A DNA stretch of 8,047 nt, taken from positions 1 through 8,047 of the forward strand of contig JAJZYO010000074.1 in assembly GCA_021798075.1 (NCBI GenBank), written 5' to 3'. The position numbers and the translations under genes are program-made. Source of the stretch: Actinomycetes bacterium. Its GTDB lineage: Bacteria; Actinomycetota; Acidimicrobiia; Acidimicrobiales; Palsa-688. The number at the start of each line of letters is the position of its first letter. Position 1 is the stretch's first letter. A model generated the notes under the pieces. It was given only the letters and a program-made list of their open reading frames with translations. It did not search any database and was not told where the DNA came from. This document shows positions 1-4,419 of this stretch, one piece after another.

Positions 1-2
1 CC

Positions 3-896
3 CAGGTCGATGGTGCCATCCTCGTGGTGTCTGCGCCCGACGGCCCGATGCCCCAGACGCGCGAGCACGTGCTCCTGGCCCGCCAGGTGGGCGTCCCCTC
101 GATCGTGGTCGCGCTCAACAAGGTCGACATGATGGACGACGAAGAGCTGCTCGAACTGGTCGAGCTCGAGGTACGCGACCTGCTCAACCAGTACGAGTTC
201 CCTGGCGACGACACACCGATAGTGCGCGTTTCTGCCCTGAAGGCACTAAACGGCGACCCCGAGGCGGCCCAGCAGGTCGTCGCCCTCATGGAAGCGGTCG
301 ACAACTACGTCCCTGAGCCGGTGCGCGAGATCGACAGGCCGTTCCTCATGCCGATCGAGGACGTCTTTACGATCTCCGGGCGCGGCACGGTCGCCACTGG
401 CAAGGTCGAGCGGGGCTTGATCAAGGTCAACGACCCGGTAGAGATCGTGGGCCTCCGCCCGACGGCGCGAACGGTCTGCACCGGGGTCGAGATGTTCCGC
501 AAGATCCTGGACGAGGGCCAGGCCGGGGACAACATCGGAGTGCTGCTCCGGGGTACCAAGAAGGAGGAGGTCGAGCGCGGCCAGGTGCTCTGCAAGCCCG
601 GCTCGATCACGCCCCACACCAACTTCGAAGCCGCCGTCTACGTCCTCACCAAGGAAGAAGGTGGCCGCCACAAGCCCTTCTTCACCAACTACCGGCCGCA
701 GTTCTACTTCCGTACGACGGACGTGACGGGTAGCATCACCCTCCCCGAAGGGACCGAGATGGTCATGCCCGGCGACAACGTCACGATGACAGTCGAACTG
801 CAGAAGCCGATCGCCATGGACGAGGGCCTCCGCTTCGCTATCCGCGAGGGCGGCCGCACCGTCGGCGCGGGTCGCGTCACCAAGATCATCAAGTAA
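3..896 (+). CDS. tuf: Elongation factor Tu, 5'-truncated by the window edge
   Basis: GTPase that brings aminoacyl-tRNA to the ribosomal A site in the cytoplasm. The frame is open from the first bases, giving the G3-proximal stretch [20 protein letters not shown], so the gene starts upstream of the window. Visible elements are the G4 motif NKVD (near 118-129), the G5-type SALK (near 231-242), domain II starting at [18 protein letters not shown], and domain III ending in the typical [17 protein letters not shown] before TAA at 894-896. About 298 of the usual ~395-400 residues are present; the P-loop and switch I lie outside. It ends 21 bp before rpsJ on the same strand, the usual tuf-rpsJ order at the str/S10 boundary, so the two are probably co-transcribed. 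Ile codons are almost all ATC (one ATA, ccg-ata-gtg), as expected for a highly expressed gene in a GC-rich genome. Identity is essentially certain. Confidence 0.98.
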   Translation, partial: QVDGAILVVSAPDGPMPQTREHVLLARQVGVPSIVVALNKVDMMDDEELLELVELEVRDLLNQYEFPGDDTPIVRVSALKALNGDPEAAQQVVALMEAVDNYVPEPVREIDRPFLMPIEDVFTISGRGTVATGKVERGLIKVNDPVEIVGLRPTARTVCTGVEMFRKILDEGQAGDNIGVLLRGTKKEEVERGQVLCKPGSITPHTNFEAAVYVLTKEEGGRHKPFFTNYRPQFYFRTTDVTGSITLPEGTEMVMPGDNVTMTVELQKPIAMDEGLRFAIREGGRTVGAGRVTKIIK

Positions 897-906
897 GCGC
901 GCAGAT

Positions 907-911
907 AGGAC
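907..911 (+). promoter_or_regulatory. Shine-Dalgarno site of rpsJ
   Basis: The bases AGGAC lie 6 nt before the GTG at 918-920. This is a good ribosome binding site at normal spacing and supports GTG 918 as the rpsJ start. It sits in the 21-bp tuf-rpsJ gap. Confidence 0.6.
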
Positions 912-917
912 GTACGA

Positions 918-1244
918 GTGGCCGACGGCGCCAGGCAGCGGATAAGGATCAGGCTCGAGGCCTATGACCATGAGGTCATAGACCAGTCGACCCGCAAGAT
1001 AGTGGAGACGGTGCTCCGCACCCAGGCCAAGGTGCGGGGGCCAGTGCCGCTGCCCACCGAGGTGAAGCGCTGGACGGTCATCCGTAGCCCCCACAAGTAC
1101 AAGGACAGTCGGGAGCACTTCGAGATGAGGGTGCACAAGCGGCTACTCGATATCGTCGAGCACACTTCGAAGACGGTGGACTCGCTCCAGCGCATAGAGC
1201 TCCCGGCCGGCGTCGACATCGAGATCAAGATACAAAGCGCATAA
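918..1244 (+). CDS. rpsJ: 30S ribosomal protein S10
   Basis: Small-subunit head protein (also NusE in antitermination complexes). The 108 codons cover the whole family: [17 protein letters not shown] at the N-terminus, [19 protein letters not shown] in the middle, the actinobacterial-style [19 protein letters not shown], and [20 protein letters not shown] at the end. Start is GTG 918 with AGGAC upstream; stop TAA 1242-1244. The tail (IQSA) is slightly longer than in many S10 proteins. It follows tuf as usual, but rplC does not follow it: a stem-loop begins 6 nt after the stop, and beyond it lie unrelated sequence and opposing genes. Codon use is odd for a ribosomal protein: five of ten Ile codons are ATA, whereas neighbouring tuf uses ATC almost only. 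The protein itself shows no sign of damage. Confidence 0.98.
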   Translation: MADGARQRIRIRLEAYDHEVIDQSTRKIVETVLRTQAKVRGPVPLPTEVKRWTVIRSPHKYKDSREHFEMRVHKRLLDIVEHTSKTVDSLQRIELPAGVDIEIKIQSA

Positions 1245-1249
1245 CACGC

Positions 1250-1286
1250 TCGGTGGCGGGATGCTACGCTTGGTACCCGCCTCCGA
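1250..1286 (+). terminator. Probable terminator-type hairpin after rpsJ
   Basis: The arm 1251-1260 (CGGTGGCGGG) pairs with 1276-1285 (CCCGCCTCCG) with one T-T mismatch, extended by T1250-A1286, around a 15-nt loop. It begins 6 nt after the rpsJ stop. There is no U-tract after it, so by classical rules it is an imperfect intrinsic terminator; GC-rich actinobacteria often have tail-less ones. It may also limit read-through from the opposing rsfS side. A role as a mRNA-stabilising 3' end is equally possible. Confidence 0.5.
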
Positions 1287-1289
1287 TCT

Positions 1290-1433
1290 GCCCGTAGGGG
1301 CCTCGTGGACGCCCACCGGACGGTGCGGCTACAGCAAGCGTCCTACGACCGCTTCTTGACCGCTCTTGACGCCCCTCCCAAGCCGCTCGGCCAGCTGTCG
1401 ACCAGGATCACCGAGAGGCTAACTCGTCCAGGT
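1290..1433 (+). pseudogene. Fragment resembling the C-terminal half of a DUF1778/TacA-type antitoxin
   Basis: The frame encodes GLVDAHRTVRLQQASYDRF followed by LTALDAPPKPLGQL. This resembles the C-terminal half of DUF1778 antitoxins, whose typical pattern is '..VLxDqRxFxLdeeaYdaFLaaLDaPPxPnprL' (recalled family pattern, not a search result). The N-terminal ribbon-helix-helix DNA-binding half is not found in any upstream frame between here and rpsJ, and no family-like C-terminus with a stop follows. The frame simply runs on, as a chance open frame, to a stop at 2220-2222 across the antisense of rsfS. No GNAT acetyltransferase toxin gene lies next to it, although these antitoxins are usually paired with one. 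I therefore read it as a gene remnant. A weaker alternative is chance similarity, or a CobT N-terminal piece (LDA..KP.G.L also fits that family). The end at 1433 is approximate. Confidence 0.4.
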
Positions 1434-1539
1434 ACGCCCAACGGGCGTCCGGTTCCCGGGAGAAGTCCACCTGGTCGCCCGCGAGCGTCCCGAAGGAGCC
1501 TTCTATGGCGTCTAGTTCGGCTTGGAGGTCGCTCGACAT
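1408..1539 (-). CDS. Short hypothetical ORF (43 aa), possibly a truncated gene
   Basis: I do not recognise this protein. It reads MSSDLQAELDAIEGSFGTLA and goes on through GDQVDFSREPDARWAYLDEL to ASR, then TGA. It is acidic and soluble-looking, with no membrane segment. Coding-like features are about 80% G/C at third positions and a sensible amino-acid mix. It lies 50 bp downstream of rsfS on the same strand, so it could be the last gene of the nadD-rsfS cluster. The only possible ribosome binding site is GGGG shortly before the ATG, which is weak. Its last codons (TTA, TCT) fall where the opposing antitoxin-like fragment ends, so its 3' end may have been replaced by rearrangement. It may also be a chance open frame. 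Confidence 0.3.
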   Translation of the reverse strand: MSSDLQAELDAIEGSFGTLAGDQVDFSREPDARWAYLDELASR

Positions 1540-1589
1540 GTCCCCGAGGCACCGGTCGACAACGGGCTGCGGCCGGCTCCGGACGCGTC

Positions 1590-1952
1590 TCAGCCCGCGG
1601 GTGCCCCCGCCGGCGCCATCTCGCTCGCCTCCTCGTCCCAAACCCACTGCTCGGCGTCGCCCCAGAGGCCCTCCAGGTCGTAAAAGCGGCGCACCTCGTC
1701 CAAGAACACGTGGACGACGAAATCCCCGTAGTCCATCAGGACCCATCGGGCGTCGTCGAGGCCCTCCACGGAAATGGGAGAGCCACCGCCCGCGAGCTTC
1801 ACCTGCCGCTCGACTTCGTCGCTTATCGTGCGTACCTGGCGGGGGTTGGAGCCGCTGGTGATGACGAAGGCGTCGGTGAGCCCGAGCAACTTCTCGACGC
1901 CGAGCACGACCGTGTCATGGCCGAGCTTGGACGAGGCTGCCCTGGTGACCAC
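1590..1952 (-). CDS. rsfS: Ribosomal silencing factor RsfS (Iojap/YbeB family)
   Basis: RsfS binds large-subunit protein L14 (uL14) and blocks subunit joining when nutrients are scarce. With the chosen start it is 120 aa, a normal family length. Family signatures seen: KLGHDTVVLGVEKLLGLTDAF near residues 9-29, ITSGSNPRQVRTISDEVER at 31-49, the hallmark WVLMDYGDFVVHVF at 70-83, and RRFYDLEGLWGDA at 88-100. The tail is Ala/Gly/Pro-rich. I chose GTG 1952 because conservation starts there and GGGAG (1966-1962) lies 9 nt upstream. An in-frame TTG at 2042, overlapping the stop of the upstream gene as TTGA, would add 30 unconserved residues and is less likely. It is the third gene of a minus-strand cluster with nadD, a common bacterial gene order. 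Confidence 0.93.
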   Translation of the reverse strand: MVTRAASSKLGHDTVVLGVEKLLGLTDAFVITSGSNPRQVRTISDEVERQVKLAGGGSPISVEGLDDARWVLMDYGDFVVHVFLDEVRRFYDLEGLWGDAEQWVWDEEASEMAPAGAPAG

Positions 1953-2038
1953 TGCGCAACGCTCCCGCACGCGGCCGGCCCTCGAGCCGGCTGCAGCACC
2001 ACCAGCGCCCCAAGCAAGGACTGCATTGGGGGCAAAGG

Positions 2039-2284
2039 TCAAGAAGGTTGCACCTCACTGGTGAAGGAGTGGCCCGTTTGGATAGCCGCCGAACTGGCGG
2101 TGCCCTGGTTGCCGAGCCACTGCAACCCGAGCAGGACGACCGTGACAGCAAAGGCCACGAACAGCACGAAAGCCACAAAGGCCTGCTCGAGGCGGCGCCG
2201 GCGCTGGCCCGGACGCTTGTGACGAGCTTCCTGTCCCTCACGCGCCACCTTCGGTCCCGACGGGGCCCCGACCGCAATGGTCAT
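2039..2284 (-). CDS. Small single-pass membrane protein between nadD and rsfS (81 aa)
   Basis: I do not recognise a named family. The protein has a basic N-terminal third (residues ~11-32, including PKVAREGQEA and RHKRPGQRRRR), one strongly hydrophobic segment at ~36-56 (FVAFVLFVAFAVTVVLLGL), and a short polar tail of ~25 residues. By the positive-inside rule the N-terminus should be cytoplasmic and the tail outside. The ATG (2284-2282) overlaps the nadD stop (TGA 2283-2281) as ATGA, which points to translational coupling and supports it as a real gene. In several actinobacteria the slot between nadD and rsfS holds a LytR/LCP-type membrane protein; this one has only the basic region and anchor without any extracytoplasmic domain, so it could be a reduced form or an unrelated protein. 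Function unknown. Confidence 0.75.
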   Translation of the reverse strand: MTIAVGAPSGPKVAREGQEARHKRPGQRRRRLEQAFVAFVLFVAFAVTVVLLGLQWLGNQGTASSAAIQTGHSFTSEVQPS

Positions 2285-2877
2285 CCAAGCACAGAATACA
2301 GCCCTCGCTCTCGGATCACGCGGACCGCTGGCGCTGGCACCAGATAGTCGAGCGGCCGCCCCGTGGCTGCCCTGGCGCGCAGGTCGGTGCTCGAGATCTC
2401 GAGGTTGGGCACGGTGACCTCCTCGATGCGCCAACCCTGCTCGTGGAGCCCGTCGGGAGGCGGGTTACCAGGCCGGTTGACTACGACCAAGGTCGCCAGG
2501 TCACGGACCTCTTCCATGCGTTCCCAGGTCCTGAGCTCGGCGCTCACGTCCCACCCGACGATGACGTAGAGCTCGGCGTCCGGGTAGAGCGCGGACATTT
2601 GTGAAACGGTGTCCGCCGTGTAGGAGGGGCCGCCCCGGTCGATCTCGAGCCGGCTCGTTTCCACCCCGGCCATGCCGTCGACCGCAGCCTCCACCATGGC
2701 CAGACGGTCCTCAGCCGGGCTCACGGCCCTGGCACCGGCCTTCTGCCAGGGGACGTTGGCCACCATCATGACCACACGGTCGAGCCCCAGGTCGTAGCGG
2801 GCATTGACGGCCGCTACCAAGTGGCCCACGTGTACCGGGTCGAACGTGCCGCCGAAGATGCCAATGCGTTGTCCCAT
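2281..2877 (-). CDS. nadD: Nicotinate-nucleotide adenylyltransferase
   Basis: Transfers AMP from ATP to nicotinate mononucleotide, forming deamido-NAD in cytoplasmic NAD synthesis. The 198 aa match family size. Seen directly: the nucleotidyltransferase N-terminus RIGIFGGTFDPVHVGH (residues 4-19) with the HxGH motif H16-H19, the substrate-side stretch NVPWQK at 41-46, RGGPSYTADT at 81-90, YVIVGWDVSAELRTW at 104-118, and the ISSTDLR motif at 161-167. Usual family members have GAD where this has GWD. ATG 2877 is chosen because the family fold begins there; a longer frame back to 3006 adds only 43 Arg/Pro-rich residues of GC-rich intergenic sequence. It heads the minus-strand cluster and overlaps the next gene by 4 bp (ATGA). 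It is transcribed divergently from the DAHP synthase gene. Confidence 0.96.
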   Translation of the reverse strand: MGQRIGIFGGTFDPVHVGHLVAAVNARYDLGLDRVVMMVANVPWQKAGARAVSPAEDRLAMVEAAVDGMAGVETSRLEIDRGGPSYTADTVSQMSALYPDAELYVIVGWDVSAELRTWERMEEVRDLATLVVVNRPGNPPPDGLHEQGWRIEEVTVPNLEISSTDLRARAATGRPLDYLVPAPAVRVIRERGLYSVLG

Positions 2878-2887
2878 GCCACCTGCA

Positions 2888-2893
2888 ACCTTA
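2888..2893 (-). promoter_or_regulatory. Candidate -10 element for nadD
   Basis: On the minus strand the hexamer TAAGGT (2893-2888) fits the actinobacterial TANNNT -10 pattern and stands out in a very GC-rich region. It ends 10 nt before the nadD ATG, so the leader would be very short (about 3-4 nt) or absent. No -35 match is visible 17-18 nt upstream. The overlapping AGGTGG next to the ATG is too close to act as a normal ribosome binding site. Confidence 0.35.
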
Positions 2894-3011
2894 GGGGCAG
2901 GGTGCCGGGGGCCGCCGGAGCGGCGCTCCGGGGTCGTCGCGGCAGAACGCCGAGCCGGGCGCCGACGACGGGCCGGGCGCCGGGGCCGGGCGGCCTCGGG
3001 CCGCAAACGAC

Positions 3012-3040
3012 TTGCCGTGGGTGGCGGAGCCTGCCACGGT
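3012..3040 (+). promoter_or_regulatory. Candidate promoter for DAHP synthase, leaderless-type spacing
   Basis: TTGCCG (3012-3017) is a fair -35 match. After 17 nt comes CACGGT (3035-3040), a weak -10 (TANNNT with T to C at position 1). The ATG at 3048 starts 7 nt after it, which would put transcription start at or next to the start codon. There is no convincing Shine-Dalgarno site before this ATG, which fits a leaderless message. The same segment contains the CCGTGG/CCACGG inverted repeat, which could be an operator. Confidence 0.3.
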
Positions 3041-3047
3041 TAACCGG

Positions 3048-4406
3048 ATGAAAGCCGACCAGGCCGACAACTGGACCCCCTCTTCGTGGCGGTCGCGCCA
3101 CGCTGAGCAGCAGCCGGAGTGGCCCGACGAGCACGCGCTCGAGCAAAACTTGAAAGTCCTGTCGACGCTCCCGCCCCTCGTCTTTGCCGGCGAGGCGCGC
3201 GCCCTCTACCGTTCCCTCGCCGAGGTGGCGCAAGGACGGGCCTTCTTGCTCCAGGCGGGGGACTGCGCCGAGTCTTTCTACGACTTCACGGCCGACAGCA
3301 TCCGCGACAAGCTGAAGGTCATCTTGCAGATGGCGGTCGTGCTGACCTACGGCACCGGCACCCCCGTCGTGAAGGTGGGCCGGATCGCCGGCCAGTTTGC
3401 CAAGCCCCGCACGTCTGCTTACGAGACCGTCGAGGGTGAACAGATCCCGGTCTTCAGGGGCCACATCGTCAACGACGACGCGCCCACGGCCGAGGCGCGC
3501 CGGCCGGACCCAGCGCGCTTGATCGCCGCCTACCACCAGTCCGCTTCCACTCTCAACTTGTTGCGGGCCTTCACCAAGGGCGGCTTCGCCGACCTGTCCC
3601 AGGTGCACATGTGGAACCAGCAGTTCGTCGCTTCGAGCCGCGAAGGCGAGCGCTACGAGGCGATCGCCGGCGAGATCGACCGGGCGCTCAGGTTTATGAC
3701 GGCGTGCGGGATCGACCTCGAAGCGGAGGAGACCCTCCATCAGGTCGACTTCTACACGAGCCACGAGGCGCTCATCCTCGGCTACGAAGAGGCTCTCACC
3801 CGCAAGGACTCGTTGACCGGCACCTGGTACGACACCTCGGCCCACCTGCTTTGGTGTGGCGAAAGGACCCGCCAGCTTGACGGGGCGCACCTGCACTTCC
3901 TCTCGGGCGTCAAAAACCCGGTCGCGGCCAAGGTGGGCGCGGGCGCGGCCCCCGAGGACGTGGTCGCCATGTGCGACATCCTGGACCCCGAGCGTGACCC
4001 CGGCCGGCTCACGCTCATCAGCCGCATGGGGGCAGACAAGGTGGACAAGGCGCTGCCCCGCCTGCAGGAGGCCGTCCGGGCGTCCGGGCACCCGGTGGTC
4101 TGGGCGTGCGACCCGATGCACGGCAACACGTTCATGTCCGAAAGCGGCAGGAAGACGCGCCACTTCGAAGACGTGATGGCGGAAATATCGGGTTTCTTTG
4201 TTGCCTGCCGCAAGAGCGGCACGTGGCCGGGCGGGGTCCACGTGGAACTGACCGGCGACAGCGTCACCGAGTGCTTGGGCGGGGCTGAAGAGATCGGCGA
4301 GGACGACCTCGAGCTGCGTTACACGACCACCTGCGACCCCCGCCTCAACGGGCGGCAGTCGCTCGACCTGGCCTTCAGGGTGGCCGAGCTGCTCCGCGCC
4401 AACTAG
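3048..4406 (+). CDS. aroG: Class II 3-deoxy-D-arabino-heptulosonate 7-phosphate (DAHP) synthase
   Basis: Condenses phosphoenolpyruvate with erythrose 4-phosphate, the committed first step of the shikimate pathway, in the cytoplasm. The 452 aa are colinear with the Mycobacterium tuberculosis class II enzyme (462 aa) as I remember it: FLLQAGDCAESF, QMAVVLTYGTGTPVVKVGRI, IAGQFAKPR, FYTSHEALILGYEEALTR, GERTRQLDGAH, KVGAGAAPE, WACDPMHGNT, GGVHVELTGDSVTECLGG and TTCDPRLNGRQSLDLAF. The four metal ligands of the family are present: C73, H358, E400 and D430 (equivalent to C87, H369, E411, D441). I chose ATG 3048; TTG 3012 and GTG 3021 in frame would add 12 or 9 residues without family similarity. Symbol usage varies in this class (aroG/aroH/aroF). 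It is followed 13 bp later by the large secreted-protein gene. Confidence 0.96.
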   Translation: MKADQADNWTPSSWRSRHAEQQPEWPDEHALEQNLKVLSTLPPLVFAGEARALYRSLAEVAQGRAFLLQAGDCAESFYDFTADSIRDKLKVILQMAVVLTYGTGTPVVKVGRIAGQFAKPRTSAYETVEGEQIPVFRGHIVNDDAPTAEARRPDPARLIAAYHQSASTLNLLRAFTKGGFADLSQVHMWNQQFVASSREGERYEAIAGEIDRALRFMTACGIDLEAEETLHQVDFYTSHEALILGYEEALTRKDSLTGTWYDTSAHLLWCGERTRQLDGAHLHFLSGVKNPVAAKVGAGAAPEDVVAMCDILDPERDPGRLTLISRMGADKVDKALPRLQEAVRASGHPVVWACDPMHGNTFMSESGRKTRHFEDVMAEISGFFVACRKSGTWPGGVHVELTGDSVTECLGGAEEIGEDDLELRYTTTCDPRLNGRQSLDLAFRVAELLRAN

Positions 4407-4419
4407 GTCTCGACCGGCG

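Larger units (their letters stand above)
2878..3047. other. GC-rich divergent intergenic region nadD / DAHP synthase
   Basis: This 170-bp non-coding stretch must contain the promoters of both divergent genes. From about 2897 to 3003 it is almost pure G and C. It holds a perfect 7-bp stem (CCGGAGC 2915-2921 with GCTCCGG 2925-2931, 3-nt loop) and an 11-bp direct repeat GCCGGGCGCCG at 2954-2964 and 2972-2982. A further inverted repeat CCGTGG / CCACGG (3015-3020 and 3034-3039) lies next to the plus-strand start. No ORF here looks coding. Confidence 0.6.

Noticed and set aside
246..1136. Minus-strand open frame of 296 codons opposite tuf and rpsJ
   Set aside because: It spans two clearly coding plus-strand genes and their gap; it is His/Asp/Leu-rich antisense translation without family motifs.
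1320..1405. tRNA-like stretch on the minus strand (GGCCGAGCGGCTTGGGAGGGG resembles a Ser/Leu tRNA D-arm region)
   Set aside because: No T-arm with GGTTCGANTCC, no matching acceptor stem and no anticodon stem at the right distance.
1305..2222. Plus-strand open frame of 305 codons
   Set aside because: Only its first ~40 codons look like a protein family. From ~1440 on it is the antisense of rsfS and the small membrane-protein gene, giving Arg/Pro-rich, low-complexity sequence.
2878..3006. N-terminal extension of nadD to 3006
   Set aside because: The added 43 residues are Arg/Pro/Ala from GC-rich non-coding DNA; the nucleotidyltransferase fold starts at the ATG at 2877 and a -10-like element lies in between.
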